Counted from the first letter of the stretch, positions 17,785-27,059 are shown. The stretch: DNA of 64,000 bases from Sporomusaceae bacterium (GCA_031460455.1 JAVKTQ010000010.1:62001-126000), one strand, 5' to 3'. Translations and numbers: made by a program. The notes: generated by a model not told the origin, from the sequence alone.

Positions 17785-18052
17785 TAAAAAGACCCGTCCC
17801 CAGCCAGGGACGGGTCTTTTGCCCGTGGTGCCACCCAAGTTAGCCGCAACGCGGCTCACTCTTCCGGATGAGGGCGCTGCGCGCCGCCATCCGTTTCCCG
17901 TTAACGGGGGAATCCGACGGCTCCTACCCCGCTCGCGCGGCTCGGGCCGTGTCTCCCGGGTCCATTCGCCATGCCGAGCGGTGCCAACCTCACACCATCG
18001 TTGGCTCGCTGAGACTCTCTTGCATGGGTACTATTCCCGTTCCTCGACTTCT
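17785..18052 (-). promoter_or_regulatory. T-box leader, tryptophan specific (upstream of trpP-paaK)
   Basis: Contains the T-box sequence GGGTGGCACCACGG (minus, 17823-17837), a terminator hairpin with T run (17786-17820), and a Stem I with the AGTA motif at one side. On the other side is GAA-TGG-ACC, where the specifier UGG lies at 17962-17964. Uncharged tRNA-Trp should stabilise the antiterminator and turn on trpP-paaK. I see no good promoter between it and ecfT, so transcription may come from the upstream ecf genes. Confidence 0.88.
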
Positions 18053-18061
18053 CATATTCCC

Positions 18062-18180
18062 GGTTGCCTACTAAGGCCAGCTACGGCGTTGCTCCTCGTC
18101 TGCGCGCTCGACGTACGTCCGAGTACGCCAGCGCGGCGCAGACTGCGGTGCGCCTTGTATCTGGCTCTTATTAGGCAACC
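18062..18180. repeat. Palindromic intergenic repeat, copy A
   Basis: A 119-base element with imperfect terminal inverted repeats starting GGTTGCCTAcTAAG and ending CTTATTAGGCAACC. The core contains GGCGTTGCTCCTC, CGTACG, GAGTACG and GGTGCGCCTTG. Related copies are at 21380-21552 and 37312-37432. It lies between ecfT and the second T-box. Confidence 0.75.
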
Positions 18181-18200
18181 TTCAGCGTATTCTATGAACC

Positions 18201-18881
18201 TTACCGATAAAACCTCATCGCCACGACCGCCGCCGTGCCGGCCGCCAGCGCGGTCAGCGCCAGGTAGTCGCGGGCGCCGAACGCGATGCTGGTGCCGTAG
18301 CTCCCGGCCCGGCTGGCGCCGAACCCCCTGAGCTCCAGGCTCATGGCCATCGTCTCCGAGCGGGCCACCGACCGCAGCACCAGCGGCTGAACGATCGTCA
18401 GGTAATTTTTCATGCGCCGCACGATGCTTCCCCTGTTGGAGTAGCCCCGGCAGGCCTGGGCTTCCTGCACCGCCTTGATCTCGGCGAGCAGGTCGGGGAT
18501 GAACCGCAGCGAAGCCGTCACCATAAAGGCGTATTCGTACGGAATGCTCAGTTGCCGCACCAGCGAGGCGGTGAGGTCCTGGATGCGGGTGGTGGCCATC
18601 AGAAGGATGAACAGGCCGGTCATCATCGCCATGCGCATGCCGACCACCGCCGAAAACTCCGCCTCCGCCCCCAGCGCGAACTGCATGGCCGCCAGCGCCG
18701 CGGCGAAGATGCCCAGGCTGCCCAGAGCCTTGTAGGTGCCGGCCGGCGTCTTTGATAAGGCGAACAGCGTCACCAGCGCGGTCGTCAGCAGCGCCAGGGC
18801 GGCCGCCGAGTCGAGAAGCATCGCCCACAGCGACACGAGAAAAACCATCGCTATTTTCGTCAGGGGCGCCGTCTTACGCAT
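18201..18881 (-). CDS. ecfT: ECF transporter transmembrane component EcfT
   Basis: 226 residues with several membrane helices and the two EcfT signature motifs near the C-terminal half: AQACRGYSNRG and SLELRGFGASRAG (the Ala-Arg-Gly type coupling helices that contact the ATPases). The start ATG at 18881 has GAGGAGGAG upstream. It overlaps the preceding ATPase gene by eight bases. It links the two ATPases to the S component, presumably TrpP encoded downstream. Confidence 0.85.
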   Translation of the reverse strand: MRKTAPLTKIAMVFLVSLWAMLLDSAAALALLTTALVTLFALSKTPAGTYKALGSLGIFAAALAAMQFALGAEAEFSAVVGMRMAMMTGLFILLMATTRIQDLTASLVRQLSIPYEYAFMVTASLRFIPDLLAEIKAVQEAQACRGYSNRGSIVRRMKNYLTIVQPLVLRSVARSETMAMSLELRGFGASRAGSYGTSIAFGARDYLALTALAAGTAAVVAMRFYR

Positions 18882-19698
18882 ACAGTCTCCTCCTCGCCAC
18901 ACAAATTTCGCCGCTCAGTTCCTCCGGCACGATCGGCCCCGGCGCCACGCCGCAATCCCGAAGGCCCCTGGCCACCTTCGCCGCCGTCGGCTCGCGGAGA
19001 CCCCAGGCCCCCACGTCGGCGTCGCCGGCGAACAGTTCACGCACGCCGCCGTCGAACACCACCCGGCCGGCGGTCATCACCACCGCCCGCCGCGCGTAGC
19101 GGGCCAGCAGCTCCATATCGTGCGTCACCAGCAGTATCGCCATACCCTTGGCGTTCAGCCCGGCCAGCAGCTCCATCAGCGCCGCCTTCTCGCGGGCGTC
19201 CTGGCCGCTGGTCGGCTCGTCGAGGATCAGCAGGCGGGGCGACAGGGCCAGGGCCGAAGCGATCGCCAGGCGCTGCTTCTGCCCCTTGGACAGCGTCCGC
19301 GGGTAAGCGGCGGCCAAAGCGCCGAGGCCGGTGGCCTCCAGGGCCGAGGCAACCGCGTCCCGGACCGCGTCGGCGGCGAAACCGAGCTGTTCGGGGCCGT
19401 AAGCCGCTTCTTCGGCCACCGAATCGCGGAATATCTGCCTGTCAGGGTTCTGGAACACATAGCCCACCTGGCGGGCGATGGCCGCCGTCGCTGTCCCGGC
19501 TGTCGCGCGGCCATCCAGCGCTATCCTGCCCGATGTCGGCCGCAGCAGCCCCATCACCAGGCGGGTCAGGGTCGTTTTGCCGCTGCCGTTGCGGCCGGCG
19601 ATGGCCACGAATTCGCCGTCGCCCACCGTCAGGCTTACATCGCTGACAGCATACTGGCCAGGTTTATAGCAGTAACTCACATTTTCGATTTCAAGCAC
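18874..19698 (-). CDS. ecfA2: ECF transporter ATP-binding protein (second ATPase)
   Basis: 274 residues starting at a GTG (19698) with GGGAGGATACG upstream; ATG starts further up would lie inside the preceding gene in another frame. It has Walker A GRNGSGKTTL, the signature LSKGQKQRLAIA, Walker B LLILDEPTSGQD and the switch His in LLVTHDME. It overlaps the first ATPase gene by eight bases and ecfT by eight, so the three are tightly coupled. Together they form the energising module for tryptophan uptake. Confidence 0.9.
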   Translation of the reverse strand: MLEIENVSYCYKPGQYAVSDVSLTVGDGEFVAIAGRNGSGKTTLTRLVMGLLRPTSGRIALDGRATAGTATAAIARQVGYVFQNPDRQIFRDSVAEEAAYGPEQLGFAADAVRDAVASALEATGLGALAAAYPRTLSKGQKQRLAIASALALSPRLLILDEPTSGQDAREKAALMELLAGLNAKGMAILLVTHDMELLARYARRAVVMTAGRVVFDGGVRELFAGDADVGAWGLREPTAAKVARGLRDCGVAPGPIVPEELSGEICVARRRLYA

Positions 19699-20563
19699 TT
19701 TTCGTATCCTCCCGGCGACGGGCGCCGATAAAAGCGCCCAGTTCCTCGACCGCCTCGCCCTCGTGCCGCCAGGGGGCGAACCCGGCCTCAAGCCGCTCCT
19801 CCAGGCCAAATTTGAGCTGCCACAGCGGCGGCACCATCGCCGCCAGCTCTCCCCTGCGGGCAAGCGCCGGCAGCACCTCCTCCGGCCGCCCCTGGCAGGC
19901 CACCCGTCCGCCGGCCAGCACCACCAAGTTATCGGCATAGGCCAGCACCCGGGCCAGGTCGTGCTCCACCACCAGCAGCGTCATACCGTACTCGCTGTTA
20001 AGCCCGGCCAGCAGGGCGTAAAGCTCCTCCGCCCCCTCCGGATCGAGGGCCGAGGCCGGCTCGTCAAGCACGAGAATCTCCGGGCGGGTCGCCAGCACCG
20101 AGGCGATCGCCAGCCGCTGCTTCTGCCCGCCTGACAGCGAACCGACCTCCCGGTCCTCCAGCCCCGCCAGCCCTACCTGGGCCAGCACCTCGCCGATCCG
20201 GCGGGATATCCTGTCGTGCTCGACGCCGCGATTCTCCAGAGCAAAAGCGACCTCCTCGGCCACCGTCATCGTCACCAACTGGCTCTCGTAGTCCTCCAGC
20301 ACCGTGCCCACATGGGCGGCAAGTTCCCCCATGCTGCTGCCGGCGGTAGCCACCCCGGCCACTCTTACGCCGCCCGCCATGCTGCCTCCGAAATAATGGG
20401 GTACAACGCCGCACGCCGCCAGACACAGCGTCGTCTTGCCGGCGCCGCTCGGTCCGGCCACCACGGTGAACGAGCCGCGGGCCACGGTAAGGCCGACGCC
20501 GTCCAGCGCCTTCACGGCGCCGTCGTATGCATAACTGAAATTATCGAACACAATCGCCGCCAT
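19691..20563 (-). CDS. ecfA1: ECF transporter ATP-binding protein (first ATPase)
   Basis: 290 residues, with Walker A GPSGAGKTTL, signature LSGGQKQRLAIA, Walker B ILVLDEPASALD, and VVEHDL. The ATG at 20563 is preceded by GGGGAGGTTTGGCG; an in-frame TTG two codons up is less likely. It is the first gene after the upstream Trp T-box. The C-terminal part differs from the second ATPase, as expected for an EcfA/EcfA' heterodimer. Confidence 0.9.
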   Translation of the reverse strand: MAAIVFDNFSYAYDGAVKALDGVGLTVARGSFTVVAGPSGAGKTTLCLAACGVVPHYFGGSMAGGVRVAGVATAGSSMGELAAHVGTVLEDYESQLVTMTVAEEVAFALENRGVEHDRISRRIGEVLAQVGLAGLEDREVGSLSGGQKQRLAIASVLATRPEILVLDEPASALDPEGAEELYALLAGLNSEYGMTLLVVEHDLARVLAYADNLVVLAGGRVACQGRPEEVLPALARRGELAAMVPPLWQLKFGLEERLEAGFAPWRHEGEAVEELGAFIGARRREDTKSA

Positions 20564-20586
20564 CGCCAAACCTCCCCACGAAAATA

Positions 20587-20877
20587 TAAAAACCCCACGT
20601 CCCGGTGTGAAGGGACGAGGGGTTAACCCGCGGTGCCACCCTAATTGGCCGCCTGAGCGGCCCAGCTTTACATGGTACGGGAGTCAGACTCCGATACCCG
20701 CTTCCCGTTAACGGAGGAAGACTCCGACGGCGCCTACCCCGCGTGTGCGGCTCGGACCGTATCTCCCAGGCCCATTCGACATGTCGAGCAGTGCCAAACT
20801 CCCACTACCGTTGGCTCGCTGTAACCCTCTTGCCATGTGTACTCTTCCTGGTCATCGATGTTAATATATGTATTTTG
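20587..20877 (-). promoter_or_regulatory. T-box leader, tryptophan specific (upstream of ecfA1-ecfA2-ecfT)
   Basis: T-box sequence AGGGTGGCACCGCGG (minus, 20628-20642), terminator hairpin ACCCC..CGTCCC / GGGACG..GGGGT with T run (20588-20624), and a Stem I with AGTA on the 5' side and GAA-TGG-GCC on the 3' side. The specifier UGG (20772-20774) calls for tRNA-Trp. It starts just after a near-consensus promoter. It should turn on uptake when tRNA-Trp is uncharged. Confidence 0.9.
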
Positions 20878-20882
20878 GTATG

Positions 20883-20912
20883 AGTATAGCAGACCGGACG
20901 CGCCCTTGTCAA
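20883..20912 (-). promoter_or_regulatory. Promoter of the ecf tryptophan operon
   Basis: TTGACA (20907-20912) and TATACT (20883-20888) on the minus strand with an 18-base spacer, placing the transcription start a few bases before the T-box Stem I. Confidence 0.8.
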
Positions 20913-20983
20913 CACATTTTCCCCCGCCCGCCGCTAATACGCCGGACGGGTATCGGGCACACTACCCAGGCGGAGGTGTAATC

Positions 20984-21376
20984 ATGGAAGGAATCATATG
21001 CGCGAACTGTCACTCCTGGCTGGCTCTCGAAGCGGCCGCCTGCCCCGGCTGCGGCTGCCCCGTCGTGCTCGACGGCGAAAGCAAGAGCGTCATCGACCAT
21101 CTCCAGCCCGACTGCCTCATCCATCGCTACGAGGGGTCCGACATGCTCGAACCGGCGGTCGTCGTCAAGGAAGGCAAAACCAACATCAAAGCCGCCACCC
21201 GCCTCAAAGAGTACGTCCAGCCCGTCACCGTCCCCAAAACCAAGGTCTATGCCTTCGACCAGAGCATCCTCGGCAGCATCCAGTCCCTCCGTAACGAACG
21301 CACCGCGACCATCAGGAGGTATGACCAACAAATCGCCAGCCAGTGGCAGCAGCTCAAACCTTATAAGCCAAAATAG
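20984..21376 (+). CDS. Small zinc-ribbon protein of unknown function
   Basis: 130 residues. The ATG at 20984 has GGAGGTG upstream. The N-terminus MEGIICANCHSWLALEAAACPGCGCPVV contains two CxxC knuckles, a rubredoxin/zinc-ribbon fold. The rest is charged and without known domains. It is divergent from the ecf operon and has no close partner. It could be a regulatory or adaptor protein. Homologs are not recognised. Confidence 0.65.
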   Translation: MEGIICANCHSWLALEAAACPGCGCPVVLDGESKSVIDHLQPDCLIHRYEGSDMLEPAVVVKEGKTNIKAATRLKEYVQPVTVPKTKVYAFDQSILGSIQSLRNERTATIRRYDQQIASQWQQLKPYKPK

Positions 21377-21379
21377 GGA

Positions 21380-21552
21380 GGTTGCCTAAAAAGTCCATCT
21401 GCGGCGTTGCTCCTCAGAGCGCTTGCTTGCGTACGATTAGTACGCGGCGCGGCGCGCTCGCACCCTTCCGGGTATAAGCGATCACATCGACGCTAAAGCG
21501 TCGTGTGTCTGCTTATCCGGTGCGCCTTGCATCTGGAGCTTTTTAGACAACC
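21380..21552. repeat. Palindromic intergenic repeat, copy B
   Basis: A 173-base element with ends GGTTGCCTAAAAAG and CTTTTTAGACAACC. It shares the core TGCGGCGTTGCTCCTC, AGAGCGCTTGCTTGC, CGTACG and GGTGCGCCTTGCATCTGGA with copies A and C. It carries about 50 extra bases (around 21458-21518) containing a further hairpin (GACGCTaaAGCGTC). Confidence 0.8.
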
Positions 21553-21570
21553 TCCGGCAACACAAATATA

Positions 21571-21597
21571 AAGGCCGGGGATTTTTCCCCGGCCCTT
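21571..21597 (-). terminator. Terminator of the aminotransferase gene
   Basis: Stem GGCCGGGG / CCCCGGCC around AAAAAT, followed on the minus strand by TTTATATTTG, nine bases after the stop codon. Confidence 0.75.
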
Positions 21598-21605
21598 CGT
21601 CATTC

Positions 21606-22784
21606 TTATTTCCCGCAGCCGCACGAACAGGAAGGAGCAGCGGCTTTGTCCCACTCGGCGCAGGCCGCGCCTACCGCCGCGCCGGACTGTACCGGCACGC
21701 CGAGAGCGTTCAGCGCCCGTTCCACCGACGACAGCGTCTTGACGATCTCGGTAATGCAGACATTACCCATATGGCCGATCCGGAACGCCTTACCCTTGAT
21801 CTCGCCCAGCGCGCCGGCCACGACCACGCCGTAGTCTTCCATCTTGGCCCGGAAGGCGGCGCAGTCAACCCCGGCGGGATAATAAGCCACCGTCAGCGTC
21901 GGCGCCAGCGCTTCGGCGGCCGTAACCGTCTTGACGCCGATCGCCGCAAGTCCGGCCCGCACGCTGCGGCCGATGCGCTCGTGGCGGGCATAGCGGTTCT
22001 CCAGCCCTTCGGCCAGGATGATCTTCACCGACTCGCCCAGCGCCAGGATAAGATTGACCGGCGGGGTGGCGAAATACATGCTGGGGTTATCCATGATCGG
22101 CAGCCAGTTCTTCCAGTCGCTATAATAGGTCGGCACGGTGCCCAGCGACTCGCGGCGGGCGAGAGCCTTGGCGCCTATAGCCACCATCGTCAGGCCGGGC
22201 GGCGTCCCGAAAGCCTTCTGGCAGGTGGTGACGAGGACATCGACGTTCCAATCCTGCATCGGCTCAGGGATACCGGCGCTGGCGCACACGCCGTCGAGAA
22301 TGAACAGGGTGCCATATTTCTTGGCCAGTTCGCCCACTTCCTTGGGCTGAGACATAACGCCCGAAGAAGTATCCACGTGGGTAAGGGTCATGGCGGCATA
22401 TTTCTTCGCCGCCAGCTTCGCCTCGATAGCGGCCAGCGGCACCCGCTCGCCCACCGGGCAGCTTAGGACGTCGGCCTTGATGCCAAGCGCCTTGGCCACG
22501 AGAGCGTAACGGTCGCCGAACACTCCGTGGGTGACGACGAGGATTTCCTCACCGGCCCTTACCGTGTTTATCAGGCCCATCTCCATCGACAGCGTGCCGG
22601 CCCCGCCGACGACGATCATCTGCTCGGCCTGAAAGATGGTCTTGAGGCCGGCCAGGCACTCCTTGTAAACCTTCACAAATGCGCTGTAGGTATGGCCATA
22701 AGTCTGGGTAGCCATCGCCTGCCGGATGGGATCGGCCACCGGCGTCGGCCCGGGAATCATCACTAACGGATCGGTTTTAATCAT
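21606..22784 (-). CDS. PLP-dependent alanine/serine-glyoxylate aminotransferase family protein
   Basis: A 392-residue class-V aminotransferase. It opens MIPGPTPVADPIRQAMA as in the AGT/SGAT/PucG family and carries the PLP lysine in VTTCQKAFGTPPGL, with LDGVCASAGIPEPMQDWNVDV before it. The likely reaction is transfer of an amino group from alanine or serine to glyoxylate, forming glycine. That would feed the glycine cleavage operon in this window, though they are not adjacent. The C-terminus ends in an unusual Cys-rich tail (CSCGCGK), perhaps metal binding. Single-gene unit. Confidence 0.82.
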   Translation of the reverse strand: MIKTDPLVMIPGPTPVADPIRQAMATQTYGHTYSAFVKVYKECLAGLKTIFQAEQMIVVGGAGTLSMEMGLINTVRAGEEILVVTHGVFGDRYALVAKALGIKADVLSCPVGERVPLAAIEAKLAAKKYAAMTLTHVDTSSGVMSQPKEVGELAKKYGTLFILDGVCASAGIPEPMQDWNVDVLVTTCQKAFGTPPGLTMVAIGAKALARRESLGTVPTYYSDWKNWLPIMDNPSMYFATPPVNLILALGESVKIILAEGLENRYARHERIGRSVRAGLAAIGVKTVTAAEALAPTLTVAYYPAGVDCAAFRAKMEDYGVVVAGALGEIKGKAFRIGHMGNVCITEIVKTLSSVERALNALGVPVQSGAAVGAACAEWDKAAAPSCSCGCGK

Positions 22785-22961
22785 GTCAAATCGCCCCTCT
22801 CAATAACACTGGTACAAATCTAATACGGTGCGGGCCGCGGAAAATCCTGCCCCGGCGCCATTCCTTTCTCGCATAGCCGGTATGCCTTAATCCATAGCAT
22901 CCGGCGGAATGAACCGCCGCCGCCGGCAATATAATGTAATAGTTTGCACAGGAGGGACGCT

Positions 22962-24125
22962 ATGGCTTGGCACCGCACAACCCTCGCCTTCTTTGCCGTG
23001 TTCATCGGCATATGGCTGACGGCCTGGCCGGAGGCGGCCGCCGCCCCGCCGCAGATAAAAGCGCGGGCGGGCGTGCTGATCGACGCCAAAACCGGCGACG
23101 TGCTGTTCGAGAAGAATAGCCGCGAACACAACGCACCGGCCAGCACCACCAAAATTATGACCGCTATCCTCGCCATCGAGAGCGGTCGCCTCGACAATCC
23201 CGTCAGGGTCAGCCTGCGGGCGGCCGCCACCCGTGGCTCGTCCATGCACCTCTACGCCGGTCAGGTCCTTTCCCTGCACGAACTATTAAGCGGTCTGCTG
23301 CTGCGCTCGGGCAACGACGCCGCCGTCGCCATCGCCGAGCATCTGGCCGGAACGAATGAAGCCTTTGTCGCGCAGATGAACGAACGGGCCCGCGCCCTTG
23401 GCGCCACCGACACCCACTTCCGCAACCCCCACGGCCTGAGCGCCCCCGGCCATTACTCCTCAGCCTACGACCTCGCGCTCCTCGCCCGCTTCGCCCTCGC
23501 CGACCCGACCTTCGCCGCCCTCGTCGGCAGCAAGGAAATCAGCATCGAATGGCTCGACCGGCGCGGCCGCGAAAAAGACGTCAACCTCCGCAACACCAAC
23601 AAGCTACTGTGGATGCTCGAAGAGGCGGACGGCGTGAAAACCGGCACAACCGGCGAGGCCGGCCCCTGCCTCGTATCCAGCGCCACCCGCGGCAACCATA
23701 AGCTGATCGCCGTCGTCCTTAACGACCACTCCCGTTGGTACGACTCGATGCAGCTCCTCAAATTCGGGTTCGACAACTACGACCTCTACGAATACGCTGA
23801 CCAGGGCGCCCTGATCGCCACCCTGCCCGTCGAAAGCGGCCTCGCCGCAACGGTTGACGCCGTCGCCGCCGCCCCGGCCGCCCTCGTCCTCCCCGCCGCC
23901 GACTACCCGCGGGTGACAGTGGAGGTCGACCTGCCGAAAAAAATCAAGGCCCCGGTATACCAGGGCCAGAAAATCGGTGAAATCATCTTCTTCGTCGGCG
24001 ACAAGGCCGAAAAGACGGTCGATATCGTCGCCAGCCGCGAAATCAGCGAACGGACCGCCGTCAAGACCTTTCTCCACGGCCTGCTCCGCACCTTCCGCCT
24101 GCTGGCGGGCTGGGGCGTGCTATAG
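22962..24125 (+). CDS. dacF: D-alanyl-D-alanine carboxypeptidase (DacF/PBP5 type)
   Basis: 387 residues. The ATG at 22962 has AGGAGGGACG upstream. Signal peptide to about residue 28, then a peptidase S11 domain with active-site S61-T-T-K64, S116-G-N118 and K226-T-G. A C-terminal PBP5-type beta domain and a final hydrophobic/basic segment (TFLHGLLRTFRLLAGWGVL) anchor it to the membrane. It trims the terminal D-Ala of peptidoglycan stem peptides. It ends convergently with cheR, overlapping by six bases. Confidence 0.93.
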   Translation: MAWHRTTLAFFAVFIGIWLTAWPEAAAAPPQIKARAGVLIDAKTGDVLFEKNSREHNAPASTTKIMTAILAIESGRLDNPVRVSLRAAATRGSSMHLYAGQVLSLHELLSGLLLRSGNDAAVAIAEHLAGTNEAFVAQMNERARALGATDTHFRNPHGLSAPGHYSSAYDLALLARFALADPTFAALVGSKEISIEWLDRRGREKDVNLRNTNKLLWMLEEADGVKTGTTGEAGPCLVSSATRGNHKLIAVVLNDHSRWYDSMQLLKFGFDNYDLYEYADQGALIATLPVESGLAATVDAVAAAPAALVLPAADYPRVTVEVDLPKKIKAPVYQGQKIGEIIFFVGDKAEKTVDIVASREISERTAVKTFLHGLLRTFRLLAGWGVL

Positions 24126-24899
24126 CGGCTTGCGGTAGAAAAAGGGCAGGTAATGCTGAAAACCGATATCGCGGAAATTGAGGATCGCCTCGGTGCCGCC
24201 GACGAAGAATACCCCGCCCGGCTTCAGGGCGGCGAAGAAGCGCCGGTAAAGGGCATCCTTGGCCTCCTCGGTGAAATAGATGACCACATTGCGGCAAAGG
24301 ATAAGGTCGAAACCGGTTTCGAACTTGTCAAGCAGCAGATTGTGGCGCTGAAAATCGACCAACGCCTTGATCTCGTCCTTGACGGCGTAGCTATCGCCGT
24401 TTTTGATGAAATAGCGGTCAAGCCGCTGCGCGGGGATATTCTTCAGCTCGCCGGCCGTATAAACCCCCTGCTTGGCCTTGGCCAGCATCTCGACATCGAG
24501 ATCGGTCGCCAGAATGCGGTGGCGGGCCGAAGCGGCCTTCTGCAGCAGGATCATCGCCAGGGAATACGGCTCTGCGCCCGTCGAGCACCCGGCGCTCCAG
24601 ACGTTAAGGCGCGGACTGCGCGCCAGCAGATCGGGGATAACCTTTTCCTCCAGCTCCACAAACTTCTCCGGCGTGCGGAAGAACTCGGTCACGTTGATTG
24701 TCAGGTAATCGATGAAATCCTTATAGATCTTCGGATTGCCTTCGAGCAATTGAAAAAACGCCATATAAGTCGATACGCCGTGCCGGTTCATCAGGTTGGT
24801 TATCCTGCGCTGCATCTGCGCCGGCTTGTACTGATTAAGGTCGATGTTGGATTTTACGAAAAGTTTTTGTTTAAAAAGCTCCCAATCGTCTTGTACCAT
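24120..24899 (-). CDS. cheR: CheR-type protein-glutamate O-methyltransferase
   Basis: 259 residues, ATG at 24899 with TGGAGGCAGC. It has an N-terminal CheR helical domain, then the SAM-binding NVWSAGCSTGAEPYSLAM, LATDLDVEMLAKAKQGVY and FDLILCRNVVIYF. It methylates glutamates of chemotaxis receptors. It lies 15 bases downstream of motB, so the two form a small motility/chemotaxis operon without the other che genes. Confidence 0.92.
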   Translation of the reverse strand: MVQDDWELFKQKLFVKSNIDLNQYKPAQMQRRITNLMNRHGVSTYMAFFQLLEGNPKIYKDFIDYLTINVTEFFRTPEKFVELEEKVIPDLLARSPRLNVWSAGCSTGAEPYSLAMILLQKAASARHRILATDLDVEMLAKAKQGVYTAGELKNIPAQRLDRYFIKNGDSYAVKDEIKALVDFQRHNLLLDKFETGFDLILCRNVVIYFTEEAKDALYRRFFAALKPGGVFFVGGTEAILNFRDIGFQHYLPFFYRKPL

Positions 24900-24914
24900 G
24901 CTGCCTCCACACAT

Positions 24915-25682
24915 TCATCTTTTAATTGGGTCGAAGGTGCTGATTTCGCCGCCGGACCGGTCGTTACGCAAAATAACGACATCCACCCGGCGGTTCTTGG
25001 CCCGGTTCTCGTCTGATGTGTTGGGGTACAGGGGGCGGTACTCGCCGTAGCCCAGCGAAGCCAACCGTCTGGGGTCGGCGCCGTGCTTGCCGATGAGATA
25101 GCGCGTCACCGCGATCGAACGGGCGGCGGACAACTCCCAGTTGGAAGGGAACTGCACCGTGTTGATCGGCAGGTTGTCGGCGTGACCCTCCACCCTTATG
25201 TAGCGCGGCGTATTCTTCAGCGCGAGGCCGACCGCGTCCAGCATGGCCAACGATTCCTGGCGCAGTTCGGCCTGGCCGAGATCGAACAGCACATTATCCA
25301 GAAAACGGATCGTCAGCCCACGCTCGTCGACGACGAACGCCATCTGCTTCTGGTCCTTGACATTCGCCTGGACTTTCCGGATGATATCCTGGAAATCTTC
25401 CGTCTCCCTGCTGCCGTCCATGCTCATAGCCTGCTCGACCGCCTGGGTGCCCTGCTGGGTATAAATAAGGCTTGAGGCCGAGCCTTCGGTACGAAAAGCC
25501 ACCGCCAGGGAGTTCTTGAGAGAATTGAACTTGGCCGCGTCCGCCTTGCTCATCGCGTACATGATGACGAAAAAAGCCATCATCAGGGTGATCAGATCAG
25601 CGTAAGTCAGCAGCCAGCGCATCATGCCGGCCGCATCGTGACCCCCTCCGCCGCCTCCCCCGCCGCCGCGTCTTTTGGCCAT
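24915..25682 (-). CDS. motB: Flagellar motor protein MotB (OmpA-like)
   Basis: 255 residues. A glycine-rich N-terminus with nine consecutive Gly is followed by one membrane helix with the conserved proton-path Asp (TYADLITLMMAFFVIM, D28), a plug segment and a C-terminal OmpA/MotB peptidoglycan-binding domain (VEGHADNLPIN, NWELSAARSIAVTRYLI). No motA is next to it in this window, which is unusual. Other OmpA-type MotB paralogs exist, so identity as the main stator is likely but not certain. Confidence 0.85.
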   Translation of the reverse strand: MAKRRGGGGGGGGGHDAAGMMRWLLTYADLITLMMAFFVIMYAMSKADAAKFNSLKNSLAVAFRTEGSASSLIYTQQGTQAVEQAMSMDGSRETEDFQDIIRKVQANVKDQKQMAFVVDERGLTIRFLDNVLFDLGQAELRQESLAMLDAVGLALKNTPRYIRVEGHADNLPINTVQFPSNWELSAARSIAVTRYLIGKHGADPRRLASLGYGEYRPLYPNTSDENRAKNRRVDVVILRNDRSGGEISTFDPIKR

Positions 25683-25791
25683 ATTCCCACTCCTTCAGTC
25701 GCCATCGAAGTGTCTATACATAACAAGTCCCCGTATTTGGCTTTCTTCGACAACAACCGGCATTATTCCTACAAGAAATGTAAAAGCAATT

Positions 25792-25820
25792 AAAGGGATG
25801 GTGAATTTTCACCATCCCTT
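25792..25820 (-). terminator. Terminator of ald
   Basis: Stem AAGGGATGGTG / CACCATCCCTT around AAAATT, followed on the minus strand by TTTAATTGCTTTT, about 30 bases after the ald stop. Confidence 0.75.
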
Positions 25821-25850
25821 ATCATCGGCCGCTTATTTTTGCCTAAAGAC

Positions 25851-26966
25851 TTAAAGCGCTTCGGCCAGCGGCGTATACCCCAGCCCCAGCGCGTCCGCCA
25901 CCGCCTGATACGTGACCTTGCCGTTCACGACATTGACGCCCTTGGCCAGGCCGGCGTTATCCATGACTGCCTGCCGGTAACCGTTGTTGGCGATCTGCAG
26001 CGCATATCCGAGCGTCGCGTTTGTGAGCGCGAACGTCGACGTGCGGGCCACCGCGCCCGGCATATTGGCAACCGCGTAGTGAACCACGCCGTGCTTGACA
26101 TACGTCGGCTCGCTGTGGGTGGTTACGCGGTCGATGGTCGCCACCGAACCTCCCTGGTCGATCGCGACATCGACAATCACCGAGCCCGGTTCCATTGTCT
26201 TGACCATTTCCTCGCTGACCAGCTTGGGCGCCTTGGCCCCCGGCAGCAGCACGGCGCCGATGAGCAGGTCGGCCTTGCGGGCCCAGCAGGCGATATTATA
26301 GCTGTTGGACATAATCGTCACCACGCGGCCGCTGAACAGGTCGTCGAGATAATTCAGCCGCTCGGTCGAGCGGTCGATCACCGTGACCCTCGCGCCCATG
26401 CCCACCGCGATTTTGGCGGCGTTGGTGCCGACGATGCCGCCGCCGACGATGACCACCTGGGCAGGTTCCACGCCCGGCACGCCGCCGAGCAGGATGCCCT
26501 TGCCGCCTTCCGGCTTTTCGAGGAACTGGGCGCCGATCTGCACCGACATCCTGCCGGCCACTTCGCTCATCGGCGTCAGCAGCGGCAGCGACCTGTTGGG
26601 GCCTTCGATCGTCTCGTAGGCGATGCCGACGACCTTCTTGTCGAGGAGCGCCTTGGTCAGGGCGGGCTCGGGCGCCAGATGCAGATAAGTGAACAGGATC
26701 TGCCCGGCGTGGAAGAGGTCGTATTCCGCCGCCAACGGCTCCTTGACCTTCATAATCATCTCGGCGTCGTCGAACAGCCGGCGTTTATCGGCGATAATCC
26801 GGGCGCCCGCCTTCTCGTAGGCCGCATCGCTGATGCCGCTGCCGAGGCCGGCGCCGGCCTCCACCATCACGTCGTGACCGGCGGCCACAAGCGTCGCCGC
26901 GCCGGCATGGGTAAGGGCCACCCGATTTTCATTATTCTTGATTTCCTTTGCAACTCCGATAAGCAT
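25851..26966 (-). CDS. ald: Alanine dehydrogenase
   Basis: 371 residues, the normal length. It catalyses NAD-dependent deamination of L-alanine to pyruvate and ammonia. The N-terminus [22 protein letters not shown] is typical, with the Rossmann motif [14 protein letters not shown] and the catalytic region [11 protein letters not shown]. The start is fixed at 26966 by AGGGGGAATATAAGG; longer frames have no family similarity. A sigma-54 promoter lies about 50 bases upstream, so expression probably depends on an enhancer-binding activator. Confidence 0.95.
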   Translation of the reverse strand: MLIGVAKEIKNNENRVALTHAGAATLVAAGHDVMVEAGAGLGSGISDAAYEKAGARIIADKRRLFDDAEMIMKVKEPLAAEYDLFHAGQILFTYLHLAPEPALTKALLDKKVVGIAYETIEGPNRSLPLLTPMSEVAGRMSVQIGAQFLEKPEGGKGILLGGVPGVEPAQVVIVGGGIVGTNAAKIAVGMGARVTVIDRSTERLNYLDDLFSGRVVTIMSNSYNIACWARKADLLIGAVLLPGAKAPKLVSEEMVKTMEPGSVIVDVAIDQGGSVATIDRVTTHSEPTYVKHGVVHYAVANMPGAVARTSTFALTNATLGYALQIANNGYRQAVMDNAGLAKGVNVVNGKVTYQAVADALGLGYTPLAEAL

Positions 26967-27016
26967 CCTTATATTCCCCCTACTTACGTTGATTGTGTGC
27001 AAAACACGATTAAATA

Positions 27017-27032
27017 ATGCAATAATTGTGCC
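27017..27032 (-). promoter_or_regulatory. Sigma-54 (-24/-12) promoter of ald
   Basis: Minus strand TGGCAC-AATTA-TTGCA, with GG (27030-27031) and GC (27018-27019) separated by exactly ten bases as sigma-54 requires. The start of transcription would be near 27006, 40 bases before the ald ATG. Confidence 0.8.
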
Positions 27033-27059
27033 AGCACACAATAGCGGCATACAGCAAGG

